Position numbers and translations under genes: made by a program. This document shows, one piece after another, positions 44,020 through 55,577 of a DNA stretch of 64,000 bases; positions within the stretch are counted from its first letter, which is position 1; every line of letters begins with the position of its first letter. The notes below the pieces were generated by a model. That model did no database searches. It was not told where the DNA came from and worked only from the letters and a program-made list of their open reading frames with translations. The stretch is from Chloranthus sessilifolius (taxonomy: Eukaryota > Streptophyta > Magnoliopsida > Chloranthales > Chloranthaceae): assembly GCA_021018995.1 (NCBI GenBank), contig CM037598.1, positions 75,100,671-75,164,670 on the forward strand, read 5' to 3'.

Positions 44020-46523
44020 TTTCGGCACCCCGAAACCCGTGCCATCAGCACGATCATCTTGACCGTGCCCTTTGCTAAGCACGGAACACTGGTATATCAA
44101 GCATTGTAATAGAATAATAAATGAAATTGCAGAATTTAAATCTATATCAATCAACTCCCCAAAAGACAGTTCTACCCTCATGTCTCTGCATGAATGGAGA
44201 ACCGATCCGAACCATCGATGACAGCAATCATCACGGATGGTTCATCCCAAAAGAATTATCCCAACTCCTTATATACATGGTTTTAAACAAAATCAAGGCT
44301 TGACATACCAAGTCATACAAAATCTCTCTAAAAAGCCCTCAAAGCGGCACAACGGAGCCCTCTAGAAGAAGTCCTCAGGAGGTGGCTCCAACTCGTCACC
44401 GGCCGCAAGGTCCGACTCACCGGGATCAGCGTCTCCTGAAGCCTCGACAGCTGCTAGTAGTGGACCTGCGACGTATAGTCTATAGGGTGAGCTACATCCT
44501 AGCTCAATAGGGAACAAACACAGTTGAACATATAAATTATAACTCACATATATTCCATGATATGCCATGAATGATGTGTCTATGCAGTTATTGATGAAAA
44601 CAGTTAAAAGCATTTCGTTTTACTGTTGATTACTTATGTTTTCATTTACTCATGAATGATGCTGCAAAGGCCTAAAGCAAAACTTAAACTTTCAACTTAA
44701 GTAGTCCCCGAGCAATATAGCATCGAGCCCCGATGAGATACCCTTCATCGTCATCTATATAGACAGTTTTAACGTATTCCCTGGGAATACCATATAGTAC
44801 CCAAGCCCCTTTCCCCTGGGGATTGGCGGCGGGGTTTCACTTGTCTCAATCCAACACCCCTGGGGTGTGCTTACTATGTACGGATAAGCCTCCGCACTGG
44901 CCTACGGTTTCGCCGCCGTATCGGTCACGGATATCCTGCCGTGTCAGTCGTGGATATCCCGCCACGTCGGTGGGGTAACCTATAAAACCTCAAATAACAA
45001 AAATATCGGTGCCTTACATATAGTTATTCACCGTGTAAGTGTGCTATCTTATATCAGTTAGGCCCTATCAAACATGATTCAATCCTGGATACATCCCTGG
45101 GATGTATCCATTTACTTGCATCACACCTGATGTTCTTGTCTCTTTACTTCTTCATCCCCTGGGGATGGCTCATTATGATTACTCTTACGAATGTCACACG
45201 CACACACACTTTTCACAATTCTTAAGCAATAAAACATCTGAGTTGAATTCTATATCACTACATACATGCTCTTGTAAAATAAAGTACATGTTCAAGGTGT
45301 TCCCTACCTCAAGTCTTCATTTGATCAATGCATCAAGGTCCCACGTGGCTCCTTGTGCACTAGTCCACACGTACCACCTATGGTACCACATAACAGGTGA
45401 AACACATCACAAAGGATGCAATAAAGAAGGTCTAAGACCCTCCAAGAATCTTAAAGTCAAACTCAAAAGTCAACATAACTTATCTCAGTCGATTAATCGA
45501 ACTCCAAAATCGATTAATCGAATCTGATTCGATTAATCGATTTCCAAAATCGATTAATCGAAAGTCAATATCGATTAATCGAGATTCTCATTCGATTAAT
45601 CGAATCTTAATTCGATTAATCGAAATTCTCTGTTCAGCCAAGTCGATTCTCAATTCGAGTAATCGAGTTCCTAAAATCGATTAATCGATCCCAAATCGAT
45701 TAATCGAAAATTGAAATCGATTAATCGAAATCCCATTTCGATTAGTCGATTTTCCCAAGTCTTTTCCTCCAGCCCCCTGGGGTCCACTGGAGGTTCCCAG
45801 TCGATTAATCGATACCCAAATCGATTAATCGAAATCCAAAGTCGATTAATCGAACTCCAATTCGATTAATCGAAATCGGGGTCCACTGACTTTTCAACTT
45901 CCTGGCCAATTTCGATTAATCGAAACCCAATTTTGATTAATCAAAATTATCAGATTCAGCCCTTTTCGAGCTGTTCTTCCCCATCGTTTTCCACACTTTT
46001 TCCTCTATTTTTCTAAACCATTATCCTATGATTTAAACCATTTTCAACTACAATTTAGACTCTACCATCTATGCATATTATTCACAAAATTTTACCTTGA
46101 ATCAATCTCAAATTGATTTCAAATCTATGGTTGGAAAGGCTAGGGTTCCAGCTTTGCTTCTAGCGGATCCCTCGTGTCGAATCCGACGTTTATTGCTCGA
46201 ATCTCCCTTCCTTAACTAGCATTTACTCCTCTCTTTACTTCTCTCTCTCTCTCTCTTCTTTACTCTCCTTCAACAACCATCAAACTCTTGCTTTTAGGGC
46301 TATTAAACCCTTTTATCCCTTTCCTCACCTGTGTGTTGAGCACATACACCGCGGTAGGTGTATGCGATTTCACATTCACAACACACACTACATAGGCATT
46401 CAACCCATCACATCTCGTCCGTTTATCACATTCTATGCTAATTATCGAACTCCTAATTGGTCAAACTTGTGACCGATCGGGCACGGATCCTGAGGTCATA
46501 ATTTTTTTTTTCGGGCTATTACA
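44020..46523 (-). repeat. Element B 5' LTR (right); inner edge and primer site deleted
   Basis: Homologous to 33609-36011. The expected junction (LTR end TGTCACA then TGGTATCAGAGC) is missing. On the plus strand 'gctaaaagaa' jumps within a few bases to 'tttcggcacc', losing about 30 bases that included the primer site. The 36-codon frame is intact at 44362-44469. Confidence 0.9.
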
Positions 46524-47662
46524 CATAAGGGCATCAGTTATGATGCAAGTAAATAGATACATCCCAGGGATGTATCTAAGATTAAATAATGTCTGATAAG
46601 GCCTAACTGATATAAGATACCACACTTACACGGTAAATAACTATATGTAAAGCACTCGATATTTTTGTTATTTGAGGTTTGATAAGATACCCCACCGACG
46701 TGGCGGGATACCCACGACTGACGCGACAGGATATCTGTGACCGATACGGCGGCGAAACCGTAAGCCAGTGCGGAGGCTTATCCGTACACAGTAAGCACAC
46801 CCCAGGGGTGTTGATTTGAGATGAGTTGAAACGCCACCGATCCCTAGGGGAAAAGGGCTTGGGTACTTTTGGTATTCCCAGGGAATACGTTTGAAACTGC
46901 CTATATAGATGACGATGATGGGTATCTCATCAGGGCTCGATGCTATATTGCTCGGGGATTACTTAAGTTGAAAGGTTAAGTTTTGCTTTAGGCCTACTCA
47001 GGGTCATTCATGATTAATTAAAAGATATGTGTAAACTACCAGAAAAATGTGATTCCTTTTCAACTGTTTTCTCAGTAACTGCATAGACACATCATGCATA
47101 AGCATATCATGGAATATATGTGAGTTTTAATTTATATGTTCACTGTGTTTTGTTCCCTATTGAGCTATGATGTAACTCACCCCTTTAGACTATACGTCGC
47201 AGGTCCACTATTAGCAGCTGCTGAGGCTTCAGGGGACGTTGAACCTGGTGAGTCGGACCTTGCGCTTGGTGACGAGTTGGAGCCACCTCCTGAGGACTTC
47301 TTCTAGAGGACTCCGTTGTGCAGCTTTGAAAGTTTTGTGAGCTTATTGTTACGGCTTGGTATGTCAAGCCTAGTTTTGTAAACAATGTGATTAAATGTTA
47401 GGATTATTCTTTTGGGCGAACCATCCTTGATGATCAGCTATCATCGATGGTTCGGATCGGTTCTCCATTCATGCAGAGGCATGAAGGTAGAACCGTCTTT
47501 TGAGCAATATTTAAATAGTGAATCATTTCTGCAACTATTGTTATTATTTTCAGTTTATTCTATTGCTTGATATGCCAGTGTTCCGTGTTTAGCCAAGGGG
47601 CATGGTCAAGATGATCGTGCCGATGGCACGGGTTTCAGGGTGTCGAAATCCGGGCTGTCACA
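46524..47662 (+). repeat. Element C 5' LTR, right part
   Basis: Resumes after B with CATAAGGGCATCAG, as in C's 3' LTR near 56970. Contains the covariant hairpin TAGATACATCC/GGATGTATCTA (46554-46578), the 36-codon frame (47199-47306) and the LTR end CTGTCACA. Confidence 0.92.
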
Positions 47663-47664
47663 GT

Positions 47665-47676
47665 TGGTATCTGAGC
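47665..47676 (+). other. Element C primer-binding site
   Basis: TGGTATCTGAGC two bases after the LTR; one mismatch to the initiator Met-tRNA consensus, at a different base from A's. Confidence 0.88.
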
Positions 47677-47752
47677 AATTTCTTTTAGCAATTCTGACAA
47701 TCATTCTTTTGTCAGAACATAGGGACTTCTGCTAACAAAACTTTAGTTTCAA

Positions 47753-49102
47753 ATGAAGCCGTCAATGTCATCTAGGGGAAGAGGCCGACGGAGAGGAGGC
47801 CAACAGAGAAGTTTGCGTAGCGGAGATGGTTACATCTATCCTACCAATCGAGTACCCTTTGGGGGTAGTGAGGCCCTAGGGGGCAGCAGTAGTAGACAAC
47901 CAGAAGATGAGGATCGAGATCGTCAGGATCGAGATCAGGGAGAACAGGAGAGAGTAAGAGAAAGACAAGAGGATAGGGAAGAGCGCCAAAGGATGATGCA
48001 TACCATGGAGACCATAGCAGCTGCCATGGCACAACAAGCCGCATCGTTTGCAACTCATGCAGCGAGAGAGCAGCAGCCACCTACACCACCTGTAGGACCT
48101 ACATTGCCTGTGCCTTCGTCTTTTACTGAGTTTCGGAGGATGAGACCTCCTATGTTTTCTGGGCAGGTAGACACGATGGTAGCAGAAAATTAGTTAATGG
48201 AGATGGAGAAGGTATTCAGCGTGCTGACGTGCACGGAGGATGAGAGTGTTAGATGGGCAGCCTACATGCTAGATGGGGAGGCTGGGCCTTGGTGGAAGTC
48301 CATGATACGGACTAGGGCTCAGGAAACCCTAGAGTTGCCTTGGACTTGGGAGGAGTTCAACAAACAGTATTTTCCAGAGGTGGTGAGGAACCAAATGGAG
48401 GTTCAGTTTCTACAGTTAGTGCAAGGGAGGATGAGTGTGAGAGAGTACGGAGTGGAGTTTCTGCGACTCGCCCATTTTGCTCCTGATTACGTCGCCACCG
48501 ACGTGATGAAGTCAAAGAGGTTTCAGCAAGGTTTGAAGCCTGAGGTTAGGGGAGGAGTAGCTCCATTTCAGTTGAAGACCTATGAAGAGGTCATGAGTAA
48601 AGCACTTGTGGTAGAAGAGGAGAATAACAACAGATACAGGCAGAGAGAGCAACAAAGAGGAAGCAATGATCAAGAAAGAACGGGGAACTACGAACCGGTG
48701 AATAAAATGCTGAGGTTTGTGGCCCAAAATCAGAGACCACAGTTCTAAGGGGGTTTCGGAAGACCGGCACAGTAGCACAACCAACAGAGAATTTCACTAC
48801 TTGCGTCGGGGAGACCTCTACGTTATGAGAGCCCTGCCAGGTCTACTGGCACCACCGTCACACAGGGTTCTCGTACAGTTTCTTTCGCGCCTCGAGAGAC
48901 TTGTGCAAAGTGTGGCAAGCCTCATAGGACCGTGGATTGCAGAGCGGGAACCAGGGGTTATTTCCGATGTGGCAAGGTGGGCCACTTGATCAAGGATTGC
49001 CTCGAGGTTGATAAGGGAAAGACGGCTTCAGTTGCAACTCCATGACCCATTCAAGCACGGAAGCCGGTCGTTCATGGAAGAGCATATGCAGTCACTGCTT
49101 AG
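47753..49102 (+). pseudogene. gag: Element C gag, single frame with five nonsense codons
   Basis: ATG at 47753 (MKPSMSSRGRGRRRGG). The same domains as in A run in one frame through the CCHC knuckles (tgt at 48902). Stops: TAG 48191-48193 (Trp in A and B), TAA 48746-48748 (Gln), TAG 48773-48775 (Gln), TGA 49043-49045 (Arg CGA in A), TAG 49100-49102 (Gln CAG in A). All five are C-to-T or G-to-A changes. A small in-frame deletion removes VEEF after WTWEEF. The end of gag with the splice donor is deleted just after 49115. Confidence 0.85.
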
Positions 49103-49269
49103 GAAGCAGGGAACGTTTTCTTTTAAATAAAGGAACTTCAATTATTTTAGATAGAGAAGGTGCATTCATTAGGAATAGTGTAGTTTCTTCTTCAAAACAC
49201 TGAATTTATATGTGAATTAGGGGTGTAAATTGATATGTAAATTATTGTATGTATATATGTATACTATAG

Positions 49270-52200
49270 GTATGCTAACTGTATATGAGAAAGGACGCTT
49301 CGTTGGATATGACGCTAGAGTGTTGATAGACCCAGGGTCTACCCACTCATTCGTCACTCCACGATTTGCCAAGAGGATGAAGGTTATTCCAGAGGCGTTG
49401 GATTTTGTCCTATCTGTGTCTATTCCGAGTGGAGAGTTAGTGGATACGGAGCTAGCTTGCAAATCTGTCATCGTAGCAATTCGAGACCTGGATGTGCATG
49501 AATTAGAGGCAAAGTTGATACTGCTGGACATGCAAGGGTTTGATGTGATCCTTGGCATGGACTGGTTGGCACAGCATTGTGTAACGGTCGATTGCAAGAA
49601 CAAGGTTGTCATTTTCAGACCCAACACAAGAAGATCATTTCGATTTCAAAGAGTGAGGTCATCACAAATGCCACTGATCTCAGCAGTAAGGGCCGAGCGA
49701 ATGATTAGGAAGGGTTGCAGTGGATACTTGGCTTTCTTAAAGGAGGACAAGGAAGAAAAGAACGTCATCCCTGAGATAGCAGTTGTGCGAGACTTCGCCG
49801 ACATTTTTCTAGAAGAGTTGCCTGAATTACCTCCAGAGAGAGAAGTAAAATTCGCCATTGACTTAGCACCGGTCTTGTTTGTTAAGAAGAAAGATGGGTC
49901 AATGCGTCTATACATTGACTATCGACAACTGAACAAACTCACTGTGAAGAACCGCTACCCTTTGCCTAGAATTGATGATCTGTTTGATCAACTGCAAGGA
50001 GCGAGGTATTTTTCCATGATCGATCTGAGATCTGGATACCATCAGTTGAGGGTCAAGACAGAGGACATCCAGAAGACAGCTTTCAGGACACGGTATGGAC
50101 ACTATGAATTCCTTGTAATGCCGTTTGGGTTGACGAATGCTCCAGCGTCGTTTATGGATCTGATGAATCGAGTGTTTAAACCACACTTGGACTCCTGCGT
50201 AGTAGTATTCGTTGATGATATTTTGATATACTCCAAATCCAAGATGGAACACGAAGAACATTTGAGGATTGCTCTACAAACTCTACGTGAACACCAATTG
50301 TATGCCAAACTCAGCAAATGTGAGTTTTGGCTGGAAGAAGTTAGCTTTTTGGGACATGTTATCTCAAAGCACGGTGTCACTGTAGATCCAGCAAAGATAG
50401 AAGCAGTGGTTAAATGGGAGCAACCAAAGACAGTGACCGATGTCCGAAGTTTTCTTGGGTTAGCAGGCTATTATTGACGTTTTGTTGAAGGGTTTTCAAA
50501 GATATCGGGACCTCTCACGAAGCTGACACGAAAGGATTCAAGGTTTGAGTAGAGTGAGGCATGCGAGAAGAGTTTTCAAGAACTCAAGACGAGACTCACT
50601 TCAGCTCCAGTGTTAGCGATCCTTCAGGCAGTGGAGGATACGCAGTGTACAGTGATGCGTCATACAATGGTTTGGGTTGTGTGCTCAACCAACACAAGAA
50701 GGTGATAGCTTACAGATCAAGACAGCTAAAAGAACACGAGAAAAATTATCCGACTCATGACTTAGAGCTAGCAGCAGTCATTTTTGCGCTGAAGATTTGG
50801 AGACATTACTTGTATGGTGAGACGTTTAAAATTTTCACCGATCATAAGAGCCTCAGATACCTATTTACACAGAAGGAGCTCAGCATGAGACAGTGCAGAT
50901 GGATGGAGTTCCTCAAGGATTATGATTGTTCTATACAGTACCATCCAAGCAAGGCTAACGTAGTGGCCGATGCCTTGAGTCGGAAGAGTTCAACTCAGTT
51001 AGCTTGTTTGATTTTGGGTATGCACCGGTGGAAATTATTGGAAGACCTGGCACTCAATGATGCAAACATTGAGTCGAAAGCTATAGGATCCTTTTTGGCT
51101 AACATCTCAGTGAGACCAGTAATATTTGAGCATATCCACGATCTACAGATGAAAGATCCGACGTTAACAAAGATTCATCAAGACGTGATGGAAGGCATCA
51201 GGCCGGACTTCTCAGTGAAAGAAGATGGTTCTTTATTGTTCAAGGGCCGTCTCTGCATTCCAAACAATGCCGATCTAAGACAAACGATTCTTGATGAAGC
51301 CCACAAGTCAAATTATGCTATCCACCCTGGTAGCACCAAAATGTACCAAGACTTGAAAAAGAGCTATTGGTGGAGAGGTTTGAAGCAAGACGTGGCCGAA
51401 TACGTGTCACGGTCTTTGACCTGTCAGCAGGTAAAGATTGACCATAGGCATCCTGCTGGACTATTACAGCCCTTACCAATACCAGAATGGAAGTGGGAAT
51501 CGATCTCTATGGATTTCATTGTTGGATTACCGCATACTGCCAAGAGACACAATGCCATTTGGGTAGTCGTGGATCGATTGACCAAATCGGCACACTTTTT
51601 GCCTTATAATATGATATATACGGCAGGAAGACTGACAGACTTATACATGAAGGAGATCGTAAGATTACACGAGATTCCAAGCAGCATAGTTTTAGATCGT
51701 GACCCACTGTATACGTCCAAGTTTTAGAAGAAATTTCAAGAAGGAATGGGAACGCGACTAGATTTTAGTTCAGCTTTCCATCCTCAAACTGATGGGCAGA
51801 CAGAGCGAGTGAACCAAGTGATAGAAGACATGCTCGGCGAGCATCTTTGGATATGCAAGGATATTGGGATGAGTATCTACTCAATTCGCATACAATAACA
51901 GCTTTCAAACGAGCATTGGCAGTACAGATGAAGCTCATGACGACGACGATGTAAATCACCCATCAACTGGGAGGAAACAGGTGAGAAATTTATTTTGGGC
52001 CCAGAACTACTTGAAGACAATGCCACTGTCGTACGTATAATCAGAGAGAGGCTAAAGCCAGCACAGAGCAGACAGAAAAGTTATGCCGACATCAAGCGAA
52101 CTAGAGTCGACTACAAAGTGGGTGAACACGTGTTTGTGAAGGTGTCACCTATGAAAGGAGTGATGAGATTTGGCAAAAGAGGGAAGTTAAGTCCTCGTTA

Positions 52201-52543
52201 TCTTGGACCATTTGAAAATTTGGGGCGCGTAGGCGAAGTTGCTTACCGCATTGGATTACCACCGCTATTTGATCGGGTACATAATGTTTTCCATGTATCG
52301 ATGCTCAGGAAGTACGTAAATGATCCATCTTATGTGTTAGGAAGTCAACCTATGGAGATGCATGAGGACATAAGCATGATAGAAGAACCGGCGGAGATTT
52401 TGGATCAAAAGGAACGAGTGCTACGTACTAAGGTGATTCCCTTAGTACTTGTTCGATGGAAGAATCATTCGACCGAAGAGGCTACGTGGGAACAGGAAGC
52501 TGATGTGAAGGAACAGTATCCGAGTTTGTTTGTGACGACTTGA
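49270..52543 (+). pseudogene. pol: Element C pol: PR-RT-RNaseH-INT-chromodomain, inactivated
   Basis: [15 protein letters not shown] (~49330). It then runs in one frame, with CGA preserved where A and B have TGA. A 129-bp in-frame deletion joins IDLAP to VLFVKKKDG (49868), removing the RT N-terminus including the SVSPWGAP region. FVDDILIYS is intact. Stops: TGA 50475-50477 (YYRRF position) and TAG 50550-50552 (FEW position). A 1-base loss near 50622 is followed by an open RNase H to integrase frame to 51727, with catalytic YSDASYNG kept and HHCC finger present. TAG 51725-51727 replaces Trp after TSKF. A deletion near 51835-51900 follows, then a new frame 51995-52543 with chromodomain VLVRWKNHSTEEATWE. 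Confidence 0.9.
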
Positions 52544-52709
52544 GAGTTAACATTGTAACACCGCAAGCATGTTTATGGATTCTCATCGTCCTTGTAATTC
52601 AACGATGACCAGTTGGTCAATATATCTAATGAGAGTTCGAAAAATTTTAGAGGTCAATATCACCAAGGAAATAAAGAACAAAAGGAACAACAGAATTCGA
52701 GAAGTCGGG

Positions 52710-53440
52710 GTAAAATCGATTAATCGATTTGAGGATTCAATTAATCGAGTTTTGTTCGACTAATCGACTGACATCAGCCAGTGAGGAAAAATATGGGCAG
52801 ATGAAAAATTTGGAGATTTCGATTAACTGAGGGAGTTCGATTAATCGATTTTGTATTTCGATTAATCGACAGAGGAATCGATTAATCGACTGGCAAAGGC
52901 TAGTGGGCATGAAAAATTGAAAGATTTAAGGTTATATTGAATTCGACTAATCGATCTACGTTTCGATTAATCGAAATGGGAATTCGATTAATCGATCTTG
53001 AGATTCGATTAATCGAATACCTTAAGGGATTTTAGATGAAAAATTTAAATTAAATGAAATTTCGATTAATCGCTGACGATTTCGATTAATCGATTTGTAA
53101 TTCGATTAATCGAACTGAAGAATTCGACTAATCGAGTCATTTATGGAATTGGAAAAAAAAGGGTTGAAGGACCACGCGATTTTGACTAATCGAAGTAAAA
53201 TTCGATTAATCGACTTTCAAATTTCGATTAATCGAAATGACTTTCGATTAATCAACTGATTAACACCAGTGAGCTAAAAATTTGAAATGTTAAACGGCTA
53301 CGATTTCGATTAATCAAAATGGACTTCGATTAATCAATTTTGTGTTTCGATTAATCAATTTTGGTTATCGATTAATCAATTTCGAGCGCTTAGCTAGTTT
53401 TACAAACTCGATTAATCGACTTTGAGAAATCGATTAATCG
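52710..53440. repeat. TCGATTAATCGA array between pol and aORF (element C)
   Basis: Same composition as in A and B, more eroded: many TTGATTAATC and TCGATTAATCAA variants. Ends at the TA-rich TATA at about 53453-53463. Confidence 0.88.
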
Positions 53441-53668
53441 AACCAGGACCTATATATATATATGAGTTGGGGTTTTGGTGCTCATTCGAAACTTTTGCAT
53501 TTCTTCCTCTTCTCCAACCGACCGCGACCATCTAGGGTTTGCACGTTCCGATCGATTTCGGATTAGATTCGAGTAACATCGCATCCTAAACCTACGGTAA
53601 ACCCTAAATTTGAACTTTTTCTTCAATTTGAGTTAGAGAAACCTTAATTTCCTTGAATTTTCACCACG

Positions 53669-55122
53669 ATGCCGCCGAAAACTCGGCTGTCTTCAAAGAA
53701 GGCAACCTCCAAGCTACCGGCCCGGCATAAGAACGCCCACCGCCACCATCGACCCCATCACCCATGAGAACCCCATCGCCATCGCCATCGGACACCACGT
53801 CCGGGTCGACGGGCACATCTTCACATGAACCTTCACGTGAATCCACACCTATGCCACCACCACCCACCAATGTGGTTCAACCCAACGAGTGGTGGGCGGC
53901 TAAGACCATTGGGATTGATTACCTCATCAACCCAACCCTATTCACTAACCCTCATGTGCAAGGCGAGACCAATTGGGCTCGTAAGTACCTTGAAAATGCC
54001 GGACTCAGTAATCTTTTGAAACCGACCCGTGGGTCCTATTACCCTCGGTTGGTTATTTGTTTTACGAGGACTTCTAGGATGGCCCTCTTGACATAGTCTT
54101 GACCAAGATCGAGGGTCGAGACTACACCATTACACGTCGCCACATCCATGAAGCACTTGAGTGCTATTTGGATTTTGTACCTAAGACCACCCTATTTCCA
54201 CCGTTCCCAGAGGAGGTGGATGTCGAGGAGATCATCCGCGACATGACCAAGGGGAAGAGGGGTTCGGGCACCTCAATCCAAAGGGTAGACTTGCCTCCGT
54301 ATATGTGGATGCTCGACTCCATCATCAAATGCAATCTGTACCCAATACGCCATGACACCGAGCGCGTGGAGTTGGTGCAACAGGCACTATTCGCGGCTTA
54401 CAAGGGCCGTTGGTTTGATGCCACCATAATCATCCTCGAGGGGATGAGGTACATGAAGGGCAAGTTGATGAAGGGCAACCTAAGGCCCAAAGAAAAAATG
54501 CCCTATGCTCGGCTCATCTCGAGCATATTAGAGAGCTATTCCGCCGCCCCGGCATACTTGATATCGCCCCACGAGGTGCGGGCGACGGACAAGATTAAAC
54601 GGTTTTCACACTCCTCGTGGAACCGGAGTTACAACCTTCTGAAGAAGGCATTACCAGCAGCGGGCGCAGCAGCCGGCGCAGCTGTAGCACCACCACCACC
54701 CCCACCACTACGGCTAGACCCACTTGTCGACGGAGCACCACCAGAGGGGAGGCCCCACCAGTGATACCACCTGCTCGAGCCAGCCTACTACTCCACCTAC
54801 TACCACAGCAGCTACACCCCCATCCCGACCATCTCCGGCGACACCGACGTACTCCCGACGCCGACCCGCGACTCCTTCCGGCGCTACTATCGACGACGTG
54901 TTAGCTCGTATGGAGGCCAACAACGTACGCATGAACCGCCAGATGGATTTCCTCATGTACCACACCATGAGGCACATCTATCCTCAGGATTACCAGCACC
55001 GTTTGGCTGAGGAAGCGGCGTGGACTGCCGGACATACTGCCTTCCACACCAGTACCGCATTCCGCCCACGTGCCGCCGACGCCAGTACTTTCGCTTCTAC
55101 ACCACTTCCGTCGACTACATAG
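53669..55122 (+). pseudogene. Element C aORF, several frameshifts
   Basis: ATG at 53669 (MPPKTRLSSKKATSKLP). A 1-base loss near 53737 shifts into the frame 53764-54096 (NEWWAAKTIGIDYL, WARKYLENAGL, YYPRLV). A change near 54050-54098 leads into 54099-54764 (ITRRHIHEALECYLDF, YMWMLDSIIKCNLYP, GRWFDATIIILEGMRYMKG, RPKEKMPYARLISSIL). A last frame, 54724-55122, holds the linker and ARMEANNVRMNRQMDF helix, ending at TAG. The conserved core differs from A at many positions, yet the motif words survive, suggesting selection on the protein before the copies died. Confidence 0.7.
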
Positions 55123-55565
55123 ACGCCACAGCCACCACCGTCGACTACTACCAGCCATCCACCCCCAGAGGAGACCACACAGCCACCGTAGCCGCCATTA
55201 CCTCCGACCACCAGCCCGGCTCAGAGACCAGCCCGCCCCATGGCTCACTTCTAGCTCGAGATGGGCACTTTGCTCGACCAGACCCACTGGCGAGGGGACG
55301 ACATGAGCTTTGGACTGCCATGCTTGGCACTGTATTTTTGGTTATATGACAAATTTAGGTTGTACTGTGGATTATAGTGATATACAAATTTTGTAAAATT
55401 TTCGTTCATGAATACGATGTTTTTATAAAATTCTAGTACAATTATCTTCTGCTATGTCTTTGTCCGTGATATGTTAGTTCCTCGACTGGGCCACCTCACC
55501 CCAGAGTGTGGGGGGGGGGGCAGACCGACGCACCTTTGGATTATTTTTGAGGACGAAAATTCCCA

Positions 55566-55577
55566 AGGTGGGGAGGA
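55566..55577 (+). other. Element C polypurine tract
   Basis: AGGTGGGGAGGA immediately before the 3' LTR, preceded by a G-run of about 11 at 55510, as in A. Confidence 0.85.

Larger units (their letters stand above)
33609..46523 (-). mobile_element. Element B: Tekay/Del-like chromovirus inserted in C's LTR
   Basis: Inverted relative to A and C. The left edge is TGTGACAGCC, the right edge GGGCTATTACA, flanked by CATAA on both sides (33604-33608, 46524-46528). 12,915 bp with the standard order read right to left. It has the longest open RT frame and the longest open INT-chromodomain frame of the three copies, but a frameshifted RNase H and no primer-binding site. Confidence 0.93.
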
